In this document: positions 1 to 12,228 of the stretch, piece by piece
Numbering within the stretch: position 1 is the first letter of the stretch
How the letters are laid out: every line of letters starts with the position of its first letter
Source of the DNA: Rhynochetos jubatus
Taxonomy: Eukaryota; Chordata; Aves; Eurypygiformes; Rhynochetidae
DNA: 64,000 nt
Assembly (NCBI GenBank): GCA_027574665.1
Contig: CM050668.1
Location: 3,354,001 to 3,418,000 of the forward strand
Reading direction: 5' to 3'
The notes under the pieces: generated by a model
What the model saw: the letters and a program-made list of their open reading frames with translations, nothing else
What the model was told of the DNA's origin: nothing
The model's database searches: none
Program-made: the position numbers and the translations under genes

Positions 1-3000
1 GACACAGTCTTTCCAACTCACTGCTCTTTAAAGGCAGTTGTCTGTTCTCTTTCACGGCCTGGAATTATTGCCATGCTCTCTTCCACTCTGCTACAGAACA
101 TCCTGATAAGAATTAAGTGACAAACCCACATATTACAGTTTTGAAAAAAACTGAACTCTTGTGCGACCTCCGCACACAAAACATTCCTATTGTACCTCGC
201 GTTTCCTGTTTGCGCTAGTCCAAACCCGGCCACCAGCGAAAACCTTTTCAGCAGTTGCTCCACTTGGCTCTATCAGCAAGCCAGCAGAGATCCATATTTA
301 AGAAACAAAAACACAAACAAACGCAAACAGCCAAAGCTCGCTCTGCACTTTTGACCTGTAAGGAATTCGCTTCCATTCATCCCCCACCCTTACAGATTAT
401 TACAGACCATACGCAGAAGGGACATTTATCATCTGCTTCTCATGCGAGGCTTTTTGATAGGCATTAATTCTAAGCTGATTTTGTTTGCCTCGGCCACATC
501 TTTTGCAATCCATTTGCCAGAGCTGAACTGAAACCAAATCACGAGGCAGAGCGTTGCGTGAAGATGGCAATGGCGGCGCCGTCCAAACTCCGGCAGCTCA
601 GTCGTTAGGTTTTGTGTCAGCAAACAAACCTCTCCAAGATGTACAAACGCTAGAAATTCCTGATGAATTACCCTCAGTCATCTTCTGGTCACTAGGTGAT
701 TCATGCCATTTTTAGTTTAATACACCACCAATAGAAGAGAAAACATCTCCGGACTAAGAAAAAAAGCTGCATGCTGCTAAAAACACTATTTAGAGTCGTT
801 AATCATAATAGTTTTATTTCCTACAGAACCACATCATGATTACTATTTTTAAAGGGCTGTTTTTAAAGAGTTGTGAAAACCCCTTAATGGACTTTGGGAA
901 AATATGCCAGCAGACTTGTTTTGAAAGTGTCAGAATGAAAAGGATTCTTGGAAGAGTGGCCTGCTTCCCCATTTCTGCAGTGAAGATCCACTCCGTGCCA
1001 GCCCTCAGCTCAGTGCCAATTTGCAGCACGAGAATTGTTTCCCAAAAACCATGTCAAATTTTACATTTAGTGCTGGCTACAATTACGGAAGCAGCAGTAA
1101 AGTAGGAACCAATACAGCAGACAATGTTCAGACCATTTATAACAAAGTCCTTGAATCACAGAAATAATAAAAAGCCTATTATCCAACTAACAAAACTGAC
1201 CTCTCCCTCCTACACTGAGATGTATGCATCAAGAATGTTCTGGTGACCAACAAAATCCAAATCAGAGGTGAACCAGTATTAACCAGGCGCAGTAACATGC
1301 CCCGCCACACCGAAACTGTAAAATGTGCTTTAAGCAACCTGCTTCCAAGTAATCTCTTCTCAGCTAACCCCAGGATCTCTCCTGGCACTTGAATTCATGG
1401 CAGTCCAAAAAAAGCAGCTGGTGAGAGATGCTCTGAAAAATCCAGACAAATGACAGTTTTCAACACTGGAAAAACAGCTAACCAGGCCAGGGAAAGCAAA
1501 CAGCCAGAGTCATTCATATACGGCATCGATTGCGTAACCACTTCTGCGATCTGCCCAGCTAACAGGCTGTGCTTATGAACAGTTTGATATAAAAATAGTT
1601 GTCTGCAGTAAATGGAGAGCTGTAGTTAAGAACGATGCACCTGTGTCACAGCTGAAGTTTGGGCGCACTGTCTGAACAGGTGCCTACATGCTATCAATTC
1701 CTAGCCGTTGGCCCTCCATGGCAGAGACAATGCTGCAAGCATCGACAAGAGCTCAGCAGCACATGGGTGGGCCCGAGAGCATTGTTCTCTAAGCATGTAA
1801 TTGCATTCCCAACAATCTCACTGTACATACAGATTTAAAATGAGCAATTAATTATAAGCAATTTTAAAACACTTACTGAGTCTATTGCAAGCAATCGAGG
1901 CACTAAAGCGGAGGAGGATTTGGTGGTTTGTAACTTTTCATTTCTTTGAATCAATAGAAGAATAACTTTTACCATAATGAAGAAACATAATTAAAGTATA
2001 TGGAACATGAAAAGTAGATACACAATAATGTAAAAGTTAATACAGCAAGTTCCCCGCTTAACCTATCGTATTTCTACTTGTAGAGGCAACTGCTGCACAA
2101 CTAACACAGCAAATTAGTTTAAAACTCCTCCTTTTGAAAGCTGAAGCTCCTAATTGCATTGCTTCCAGATGGGTTAAATCCAGAATACTATTCTGAAATT
2201 ATTTGCCCTTACCAACAGTCTTTAGTACTCCGTGTGCCCTTTCACACAAGGTGTAGGCTTAAACTGGGAGGATAGTAAGAGGTCTATTACGACATGTAGA
2301 TCTTGCTGATGTAGCTGTCTTGATAAGAACATTAGCAGTTCAGGTACTTAAAATGGCAACGCACTCATTAGGGCAATGAGGTTCTGTTTTTACATTCCCA
2401 CTGCCATCTAGTGGCTACAGCACCAGATACAGGCCACCAAACGAACCACTCTGTGTTAGACAAGCCTCCAGTGCCCAGAAAGTGCAACTGTCCTAAATTC
2501 ACAGTCCATGCCAATCACTAAATCTTGCACAGGAGAAAAGAGGAAAATGAAGCTTTGCTGCTTTTTCTTCCTTACACTCAATTGCCTTTACGGAATTCCC
2601 TCGATGGAATAGAAACATGCTTTCTGCCTTATATATATTTAAAGCAAACAAGTATTTCTCCTGTACTGTTACATATTAGATGCTGATGATATCGTTTCGT
2701 TACATTTTATTCTATAACTTCCGTCTAATTATTCAGTGCAATCTATTTTGTCTGTTTTCCCCCTCCTAATAAACTTAGGAAAACTTGCCTCTTACATTCC
2801 AAATAAATACCTTCACTAACAATATTAAACTACATTTCCTAGGCAATGCACCTACCTCCCTGTAATCTTCAGAAGGCTGTCCACCTCCTACACACTCACC
2901 ATAAATTACACTGACAAGCCACCAGAGAAGTTACATTTTGTATAGATGGTACTTTAATGTCAGTCTAGGTCATGATCTAAATATACCCACTAGATTCACA

Positions 3001-4887
3001 CACCCCACAGGAAAAGTGAAGTGATATGTTGTGAAATCTAATTTGTTTTCTATTAAAGTAATTTAGAACTATTTAAACATCTGGATTTTTTAAATACAGA
3101 TTAAAAGAAAGGTCAATTAATGCCACCTTCTTGTATGAAAAAGGAAGTGGTGCTGTCTTATGAAGACTTCTTTGTGTGACAAGATCCTCTTGGAGTGGCC
3201 TAGGGTATAAAATGACAGCACTCCTGCAACAGACCGATGCACAGCAGAGAAACATTACCCACTTTCAAAAGCAGTTTAGAAATGGTGAATAACACTTCTT
3301 ATTTACTATGACACAATGTGTGTAAAAATTCAGAATAGGAACTGTATGATAAGCTCTCCCTACTGCTTCAAGGAGGATGTCAGTATACATGAAATCTTTG
3401 ATTAGAGGGAACCATAAGTTGACTCTCACTGGCCGATAGCCTAATATACAGAAATGCAGAACAAGATTAAAATCTCTCATTTAAGCCTTTTCCTACATAC
3501 TGACTGAAATAATGATCAGCTGATTTCTGAAGCAAACCAGGAAGTGCTTTCCCGTCCTTGCTCTGTCCTGCTGAAGAGCTGGTGATCCCAGCCTTCTGCA
3601 TTTTCACTCCCACCATAAGCTGGCAGAGAACCCAGAGTGAGCAGAGCTGGAGCTTGACTCCACCTCACACATCACTCAATGCTGCTTTGCCTCTCCATGA
3701 GGCAGAGCGCCTCCGTTCGGGACCGATGATTTTGATTCATTCTCCCTCTGCCCAGCCCATGTGTCTCAGTGACCCTACGCTGTTAACAGCATCATCTCTG
3801 CAAGTGAGATAGATCATACACATTGTCAACTGGCTGCTGTCTAAGCCCTATCCAGTGTTACATAAAAACGTTTGCACACCGAGTTCATCAGCTTTACTGA
3901 ATTCCCAGTTCCAATCATTTAGAATGACAGCAATATTTTCGTCTAGAAGGCTATGCATGCATAAACTTGCTTCTGATTAGCTGCAGTTTCCTTTCTCCTG
4001 TGCTTTCTGCCTCCGCAGTCTTTAGGAAGAAAGCTACACTAAGAGTAAATCTAAGAGTACCACAAATGCAGCCCATCCAGATGCCATTCGCTCCAACAGG
4101 CACTGCCCTGCTGTGTGGAAAAGCACGAGTTTCTTGTTTCTTGTAGTGTTTTCTGTGTTATTGTTAATGATTAAAGCAGTTCTGAAAGTAAACATCTGTA
4201 ATTGTTCCAAATACAAGATGACATTCGTTGCATAAACTGGTTTTAATTATTTTGTGGCCATGAATCCTTTTCTTAAATCCAGGACAGTGGTTTCATAAAC
4301 AAGGAACTAATCCAATGGCCAAAAGCAAAAACACACCCAAACGTTTCCCTAACTTTCCTAGCTAAGTTGAGATAAACAACATCATACAAATTTTCAGAAC
4401 AAGGTATTATTTTATCTTTGTGGACAAACCTTTGTCTTGCTATTATTTTCAAAGCAAAACTAATATATACTGAACTTCAAACTAGCTGCCTATTTCGGCA
4501 GTTTCAGCTAGAAAAATGATTATTTTAAGCTACTAAAAGAGAGTATGCTGAAACATTTGAGCTGCACACATTAAAAAATGCTTCATTTGAATTAGGAAAT
4601 TAGAGGATAGAGCTTGCAAATTTTGACTCATTGCTTCAAGTGCGGATTAACAGCAGGCTAATATCTACAGCTCAACAAACACAGCATACAAACTGCAAAA
4701 CTGGGTTATAGAGTATAGAATGTGAATCGCATTCACTAGAGCACAGAAGCATTGCACTAAGTATTTATTTTCCTTCAGAAGTACTTAACATTTAGGATTT
4801 ATGGAATAATCTTTATTCACAGATTTCAAAATACGCAACAATTAAAATACTGCGTTCAGAAAGAACACAGGATGGAAATATGCTTAC
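1..4887 (-). other. VMP1: VMP1 intron 5 (part)
   Basis: Follows the exon 5 donor (GTAAGC) and runs to the window edge. I looked for the following VMP1 exon and did not find it. A CTCF-type motif lies at 2401-2415. No gene or recognisable repeat otherwise. Confidence 0.7.
2401..2415 (-). promoter_or_regulatory. Candidate CTCF-binding motif
   Basis: The minus strand reads GCCACTAGATGGCAG, a full match to the CTCF core consensus CCASYAGRKGGCA. Motif seen; binding inferred. Confidence 0.5.
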
Positions 4888-7800
4888 CAAATAGAGCAGA
4901 AAGGTGTGAAGACCCGTTCCAAGTCCAACGGAGGATAGAATACCTAATCCTACCCAGTAGGCACACCAGAAGAACTTTTTCTCCATATACCGCACATACT
5001 GAAAGAGAAGAAAGACACAAAAGAAAAAGAGCTGAAGAACAGTGATGTCTCTTAGGGGAGAAAGTTAGAGCTAGAAACTAACGTAGATGGTTACCTGGAT
5101 TACAGTAACGGAAACAGAACCCTAGATACTTCTATTTGCAATTTTTTACAACTACAGCACAGGCATGCACAGAGAACAGCGCAATTTTGAAAGAAAAGCC
5201 CACAGGCATTAGAATCAGCAAGTTGCCAAGCAGACAGATGAAAAGTAGTAAGGGCTTAAAATCCAGACTAGGCATACTATGTGTGAGCCGTGAGCAGCAA
5301 GCCCTAGACAGTGACCACTGAAGCCCAAGCAGCAAGCAGACAGCTCAGGGAATGGCCTGAATACAGTAAATAAAGGAATAGAGTTAACTGCACTCTCAGT
5401 GATTAACCAGGTTCGTATTTTTCAGAAAATATTAAAATGTTGGCTGTGTTGCACGCATAAGTGATGGAATATGGGAAAGTCCTCACAAATTCTGGACATA
5501 AAAAGTCCAGCTGGGTGGACTGGAGAAATTGGAAGCAGTATCTCCCTCTCGCTGCCAGGACAGCAATGTTAAGAGGATGAGCCAGGCCATCAATTTGTCT
5601 GTACCACCGGCCCAAGAGGTGTCATTTTATACCACCCATGGGCCAACAGCACCAAGACAAAGTTTACCAGTTAACCAGGCTTCAACCTGCCAGAGCGTAA
5701 GAGCACTGAAGCCAGCAAGTGAAAACCACAAATGTACTTCAGTATTCCGAGTATGTTCTCCGAAGACAGCGGCTCATATTCAAGTAGACACTGATGGCAC
5801 ACAGGGCCATCAGTGCAGAGGCAGTAGCAGGACACGGACTTTAGGGGAGGAGCTCTGGAGGAAGGGGGACGCAGAGATACCTGCTGGCACACGACTGAGA
5901 CCCCCCAGCGCAGAGCTCCATACCCTGACTTCCCAGTCCCCGAGGCACCGGTTTGTTCGCAGCAGGCTCAAGCAAACCAGCCCAGGGACCCTGTGCCTCA
6001 GGACTGGTTCGTAAGAGCCATCTAGTGGCACACACCAAGTGCATCAAGCTCTGGCCTTCGCACCCACAAGGCCACCACCACCCAGGGCAGATTTTAACGA
6101 AGCAGGTATTTGTCCATCAGGAATGGGCCCCCGATTTACCATCTACCAACTTGCTCTGCGTGTCAGCGCTTCGGTCTTAAGCATGGGTTTGAGTGAGCAA
6201 GTATGCGATGAGCTGAAGCAACTCACGTCACTGCATTTCATAGAATCACAGCACGGTTTGGGTTGGAAGGGACCTTAAAGCCCATCCAGTTCCACTCCCC
6301 TGCCATGGGCAGGGACATGCTCCACAGACCAGGTTGCTCCAAGCCTCATCCAGCCTGGCCTTGGACACTCCCAGGGATGGGGCACCCACAGCTTCTCTGG
6401 GCAACCTGTCCCAGGGCCTCCCCACCCTCTCCGGGAAGAATTTCAAGACCTCTCCTGGGACACCAGGACTCCTGTTCCAGACCTGCATGTCCCTTGGGCA
6501 GACAGTGACACACCACAGCAGCAGGGATGTAAGCAAGTTCTCCGAAACTGGGAACCTGCTGATTGCAGAGTCAGAGTGGGAAGATGATTCAGTTGCAACA
6601 CCAAATGCTCTGCAGGGTTTAAAAGGGCTGAATGCCCTGAGGGAAAATCTGAAACTCAAAGAGAAATGGGGAGGGGAAAGGTGTAGCCAGCACCAGCACC
6701 TTATGCTTAAGCAATGGCTTCAAGTGATGCAAATATATCAGTCTTCACCTACTCCAAAGCACAGAAGAGTTTTTAAAACAACCATTTTAAAACAATGAGG
6801 GTATAAGAAGCATCACAGAACCAGATTTGAACCATGAAACCATTCTGTCTAGATATATGGCTATCCTAGCGTGGGACAGGCATCAGGAGACCCTTCCATA
6901 GCAGCAGAAGAAACATTTCTCTGGAGCCACAAAGTTCTATCATGACTCAGTTTAACATTACATCTCAAAAGCTGACACCACTATTAAAAGCTTCTTAACA
7001 GCAGATGGGAAGGAGTGCTGCAGCATCGGAGGTGTGCTTGTTCAGGAATGGATGAGAAGTGGAACACCTACGGGCACCACAGAATAGATCAAACAATACA
7101 GCCAATTGTTCCACATCTCTAAAATGCAACTCATCCACACACAACAGTCATGACATGAGAAACAAATATCCTCAGTGAGTAGGAGTTCAAAAGATACATT
7201 ACAATGTCATGAAGACCCCATTCAATTCCCAGTACATCTACTTTATTTAGCGCCAGGACAGGAAGTATTAGTCACTAAGGAAAGTAACCTGAAAACCTCC
7301 TACCTGTTGATGTGTTCCTTCAATGTAATACGTAGCTGTAAGCACTGCAAGCGTCAGTAAAAAAGACACCAAGATACTTCGCCGATGCCACAATCTTAAA
7401 AGACAAATGGTAATTAGGGTTTTTCATAATTCAGCATGCATTTCAAAGTAACTTAGTTATCCCTGTAGACTGGGTCTGTGTGGATGTAGTCAGCAGGGAC
7501 AATGGCAGTTGAAATGTTTGCTGTTATAAAAGCATAAGATTCCCAAGAAAATATCTGGGGAGCCTTTATTCTTTATGGAAAAATCTCTACTTCACTGTCA
7601 AGCAAGATCAAAGTTCACCCATGCATATTTTTTAAACAAAGTAACTGTCTGAAAACAAACACAATCTGAAAACAAATATTCAGCTTCTCCTGCCAAGGCT
7701 CAAACACAGGGCCATCAACAACATCCCTGGTTAAGCAAAGTGCAAAGCGGGCACTGGCTCTGGGCAAGGGTGGAACAGAGAAGTGCTAATTTCACGCTGT

Positions 7801-10800
7801 GTGCTGGTGGGCAGAGCCACCGTGACAGCAAGAGGAACAAATCTTTACACTATTTTGGTTGAAATGACTATCTCTCATAACAGCTCAAAGTTTAGTAAAT
7901 AGATTTTAGCTAATTAAGAAGCATTAGGAAGCTACTACAGTAAGGGGAAAAAATGTTTTCCTATGTAATTTGATACCCGGTTACTTTTGTGCCTGTTGAG
8001 TTTTACGAGGTTTCTCCCATACCGCCTGACGCGCATGTGGCCACACACAGTAGACTAGCAGATACATTCGTTATTTTCTCAGAAACACTGTTATACTGTC
8101 ACCTAATGCTATAAAAAAGGAATTTCTAGCATCACGTAAAAATCTCAGAGATGAAATAGCAAGCTATGAACCTAACTTATCTATTTAGACAAAGACAGAA
8201 ATACGAGGCATGTAATACAGTAAGTCATTAATGATTTATATTAAGCCAGCTGAAAAAAGTCACTCTAACTTTCCTTTAACCTTAAAATAATTTGTACTGC
8301 TTATATTCTATATGAGAATTGAGTTTTCAAGTGATTGTCAGCATTTAAATCACTATTTGCTCAAGTGAAACACAGGAGACCATTAAGAGTCAACCCGAGG
8401 TCTCAATAGCTTGTAACAGCCAGTGCTATCCTCTGCAAAGGTACTGTCGTGCTAGTGCTACACACGACAGACGTGCTGCACAACAGAGGATGCAAGTGCT
8501 ATCTGTAACAGAATTTGATGTCTAGGCAGCCAGGTAATAGCTTAAGATAAGACCTCAAACATTCTTTTGGCTGGGTTTAAACCAATGCTTGGAGGTTGTC
8601 AGAAATGGCCCAGGTAAGACCCAATAAAACAGTTCTCAAAGAAACAATTCCCAACGATAGCTGAAAGAATGTACATAGCCAAATAAGTAGGTTTCAGCCC
8701 CATTGTTTTTTGGTGGGGCGGTGTGTAAAAGGGGATTAAGAGTACACCATGTAAACCTGGTATTTTCAGTCCAAATCATTTCAGAAGGTCAGAACGGAAA
8801 ACAGAAGATCCATTCTCTAAATGGATCTTGTGTGTCGGCACCTCGACCCTAGCCCAGACGGGTCAATGAGCATCGCAGATCATCACCAATCTCGGCTCAC
8901 TCTGCAAATGAGCAGTCCAGCAGCTAGGATCACCCAAGGTGGTATTAGATACTATCTGCTGACTGGGAAAACAATTGTCAGCTCAATCCCAAACACAAGA
9001 AATTCCAGTTACCAACACAAGCACTAGAATGGCTACTACTCTTGGTTTTTTCTGCTGCCAATTTTGCTCATGTTTGCCTTTTGGCACACCAAACCCTCTT
9101 AAGCCTAGTGCATTAAGAAACAGCTATGCATTTCAGCATCAGGATGTTAGGACCACTGCTGGCAAATTTTCTACCTGGAATGAAAGCCCATTTTACCCAG
9201 TGTGTAAATAATGCCTAGGGCAAGTGCTTTAATAAAACACTTCCTGCTGTGAAAGAGACCACGTAGTCTGCAAGCAAAGTCCTCTTTGCAGCATTATAAA
9301 CATCACTGTAAATTCCACGTAATCCTGAACCCTGCCCTAGCTGAGCTGTTTGAAGATCATTCAGCAATACTAACACATACATTAATAGATCGGTACTTAA
9401 GACCGCAGTCATAAGTACACTATCTCTTCCTTATGGATCCCTAGACACTGTCCCACTCCTTCAGATTGGAATATTCAGCTCTTCAGAACGCAAGTTTGTG
9501 ATTTACTTCCACTGACACCTTACTGTATTGACACTTATGTAATTTAGGCAGGTCTGAGTGCACAGCTAGAAGTACATCCCAGTAGCCACCTTTAACGTAC
9601 AAGAATAAAGAGGTTTTCTGAAAGAACGATTTTGAATTTGTGAATCATCAGGGAAAGCAAGATGTCAGAATGACCTACTGAATCAGAGCATGGGTTTCCC
9701 CAGAATGCTTAGTAGAAGTTAAAGAAATTATCTTTACTTTATGGTCCATTCCTTCAAGCTTATTAGAGTTTCCAGGAAAAAATACTGCAAGGTAACAAGC
9801 GGTTGTCTCCACAGGACAATATTCAACCTCTCTTCTCGGTCCCTTCGCTTCCGTTCACTCAACAAAGAGGAATCTGCAAACGAAAAGTAACAGAACTGTA
9901 AAAGCACAGGCTGACCGTCCAGATTCCATCCCACCCAAAAATATACTGACTTCTTTTGCTTTGTTAGAAGGTTAATGTGAGCACCCAGTCATCTTTTCTA
10001 CTCATCACAATACGTTTGCTCCAAGGGCATCTGAAATCAGGTGACCTCCAGCAAACGAAGTAAGGTGCCTTTTTTCCTCCATGTAGCTGACAACTACTCA
10101 AGAATCTAAATGGCCCAGGGCGCAAAACATCTGGCATATCTATTAGCCTTTATGCAAGGTACTGCACTAGTAGTTGCATCAGGTCAAATGCAACTATCAC
10201 CCACTACAGAGACCACATTTCACTGTGAACTTCTGAATATGGTTCTCTTCCAAAGCTATTCTCAGACTTCTCCAATCAAAGCAGATTGAATTACATCTGC
10301 TCTTTACACACTTCAGTCACCACGTAACTGGATAACAGCATCTACCCTCCCAGTCAGGATCCTCAGGCTACGGTAAGTCTTGCCACGCTGTTCAGCTTCT
10401 CCAAAATGAGCCCACCAGACAGGAAGTGCTCCATTAAAAGGAGCAGAGTCCTCCACTGGACTGACACTGACATTTGGGTGCCTTTAACGGCAGTGATCTG
10501 GTTATCACGCAGAGCTCAACACTACTGTAGCACCGCCCGCTGTACGCCACCATGCGAGCACAGAAGAAAGGGTCTTCTAATAAACGTGTGATTTTCTGCT
10601 TACAATACCCCCAAGATTAATACAAACCCTAGCTAATTTTTGGGATGGGAATGGCTTGTTCAAAGGGTGTCAAGCTAATGAGTGGTAATAACTTTTAAAG
10701 AAAATGGAAAGAAAATAGTACCACAAAGCAATGGAAAAAACCCCACAAAAATAACTCTTGTATCCAGACACCAAACTTGTTTAAACATCACTTACTACAC

Positions 10801-12202
10801 AAAGTCAAAACATGTTTTGCATACATTGAAAGCGTTGCAATAATACTCATAAGTTTTAAATTCGTAAAAAGCTGTTACATTTAAAATATTAATCTAACCT
10901 GAATCCCCAGCATATTGTAACCCAATATGTATTATTTCAGTCTGATTCCTGTAATTGAAACACGCTGCCTTATCAGATGCTAATATTTACAGAGAAGTTG
11001 CATACCTCATTAGTCACAGCGCCCATTTAATTTTGTATTCGTTAGCTGTAAGCATCAGTCGCTTTAGATGAGCTAACAGAAATCCTGCAATGGCAAATTC
11101 TGGATAACATCCACATTCCCTCAGAGTTACAGAGTGATTTAAGCCTTTACGTAAAAGGCTTTGATATATTCCATACATACACACATACGGTTCCTCTTTA
11201 AATCTTGCCACATTCATCGCTTCAAGAATTTCTATTCTCCTTTTTTTTTTTCCAATTAATGTGTCTAATAAAAACGCTTCGACCTTGTTTTTTATGACTT
11301 TGTTTTTAGTAAAGGTCATAAAAGACAATGGTGTAAGACTGCACACAACTTGAGAAATCATTTGGTTACAAAACTTCATTAAATATGGAACTGGCACATT
11401 GAAAGATGACTGGAAACAAACCAAAATGGTTATTGTTTCTAAGCTACACTACACAGCACAGTTAATGCAGTGACACAAGGTTCTCCATGAAACGTTCTCA
11501 GGTTATTTTTCACGACTCCTAAACATTAACCCAAGCCTACTGCAGGCATAACAGTAGGAAACAGAGATGTAGTAGTTAACTGTTTTGTTAGTAATTAATC
11601 ATTGAAACTGAGAAGTTGCAGTGAAGCTAAATGGCAACAGAAAAGCTGGAAATTGGGAGATTAATAATCAGATCTCCCTCAGAGTAAAACAGACTTGTAT
11701 TAGCAAGTAGTGACTCTTCAGTGCCAAAGGGTGGGGCCGTACAGCCTGACATCTACAGCCACATGTTTACCAACACAGTTTAGTTTTTCAGCTCAGTCCT
11801 GTTGCAGCCCCTGTTGATACCCACCGTCAGCTTTACAGGGCTCACATGCATAACAACTACAGAGTAAGAACTCTGCAAGGAGAAAAGAGTCTAAGAGAAG
11901 ACTGAATGGAAATACTCAGCATAAAACTATTTGTGGCTTTACAGTGCATAGCCCTCTTGCCTTCAGATTTAGAGATGAGTGAAGTTTCCATGACTGATTC
12001 AAATATTGAGGTCCTTCGCATCATCTGGGTATAAAGTGCCCCAACATCAATTCCTTTTGAGTATCGTGCTGGCCATTTTACACACTGGGCTGACCAGCTG
12101 AGAACATTAAGTCATTTGCCACCTACCTGTAAAATTTCCGTTGTGCTGATCTTTGATCATTCCTATGCGTCTCTGGTCACAGTCTGTTCCATTCTCTGCC
12201 AT
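4888..12202 (-). CDS. VMP1: VMP1 (vacuole membrane protein 1), 5' coding exons, residues 1-138, partial
   Basis: ER multispanning scramblase-like protein of autophagosome, lipid-droplet and lipoprotein biogenesis (family knowledge). Four coding exons with GT-AG borders: 12127-12202 (start; exon continues as 5' UTR to 12228), 9738-9873, 7304-7394 and 4888-4998. They join in frame to 138 codons. The protein begins [12 protein letters not shown], continues with a charged cytosolic stretch containing [20 protein letters not shown], then a hydrophobic segment at about residues 76-96 ([19 protein letters not shown]) and a second around 112-138 containing [21 protein letters not shown]. Length and spacing match human VMP1 residue for residue as far as LLYL138. 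The start ATG has G at -3 and +4. The next exon (expected to begin GPHIASV) was not found in 1-4887, so the gene runs off the left edge. It is divergent from PTRH2, as in mammals. Confidence 0.95.
6017..6029 (-). promoter_or_regulatory. Second candidate CTCF-type motif
   Basis: The minus strand reads GCCACTAGATGGC, the same core and orientation as the motif at 2401-2415. It sits 210 bp from the CR1 copy. Confidence 0.4.
6239..6447 (-). mobile_element. CR1 LINE, short 5'-truncated copy
   Basis: The plus strand reads CATAGAATCACAG, then GGTTTGGGTTGGAAGGGACC, followed by the conserved CR1 3' sequence up to GGGAAGAATTTC. On the minus strand the ORF2 end is readable ([20 protein letters not shown]). 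About 210 bp in VMP1 intron 4, sense to VMP1. Confidence 0.92.
7395..9737 (-). other. VMP1: VMP1 intron 3
   Basis: 2.3 kb. Contains the two-stem inverted repeat at 8428-8491; otherwise nothing recognisable. Confidence 0.7.
8428..8491. repeat. Nested inverted repeat (imperfect hairpin)
   Basis: Outer arms ATCCTCTG (8428-8435) and CAGAGGAT (8484-8491) are perfect complements. Inner arms CTGTCGTG (8444-8451) and CACGACAG (8463-8470) are also perfect, around an 11-nt loop. The internal loop is 8 nt on one side and 13 on the other. No known RNA family is recognised. Confidence 0.5.
9874..12126 (-). other. VMP1: VMP1 intron 2
   Basis: 2.25 kb. Holds a 136-codon minus-strand ORF (11014-11424) of no recognisable family; probably chance. 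Nothing else recognised. Confidence 0.65.
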
Positions 12203-12228
12203 CTCATAGATCAGTCACGTATGGGGAT
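12127..12228 (-). other. VMP1: VMP1 exon 2 with start codon and 26-nt 5' UTR
   Basis: The acceptor is a strong pyrimidine tract ending CTATTAG just upstream of position 12228, and the donor is GTAGGT just after 12127. The main ATG lies at 12202-12200. A second, out-of-frame ATG lies 5 nt upstream (12207-12205), giving a 14-codon upstream ORF that overlaps the VMP1 start. Confidence 0.85.
12163..12207 (-). other. Upstream ORF overlapping the VMP1 start codon (14 codons)
   Basis: Reads ATG AGA TGG ... GCA TAG in the +1 frame relative to VMP1 and terminates inside the VMP1 coding sequence. The uATG context is weak (T at -3, A at +4). The VMP1 ATG context is strong (G at -3, G at +4). This arrangement permits leaky scanning. 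A translational role is inference only. Confidence 0.5.

Larger units (their letters stand above)
4999..7303 (-). other. VMP1: VMP1 intron 4
   Basis: 2.3 kb, with a more GC-rich patch (5.5-6.5 kb) containing the CR1 copy and a second CTCF-like motif (6017-6029). A 161-codon plus-strand ORF at 5529-6014 has no recognisable similarity. Confidence 0.7.

Noticed and set aside
5529-6014. 161-codon plus-strand ORF in VMP1 intron 4
   Set aside because: Lies in a locally GC-rich patch antisense to VMP1. The translation has no recognisable family or even composition, and no regulatory context.
6246-6659. 137-codon minus-strand ORF
   Set aside because: Its recognisable part is the end of CR1 ORF2 read through unrelated flanking sequence; it is a repeat remnant, not a gene.
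11014-11424. 136-codon minus-strand ORF in VMP1 intron 2
   Set aside because: No recognisable domain, low-complexity lysine patch, no splice or promoter support. One ORF of this length is expected by chance in 64 kb scanned in six frames.
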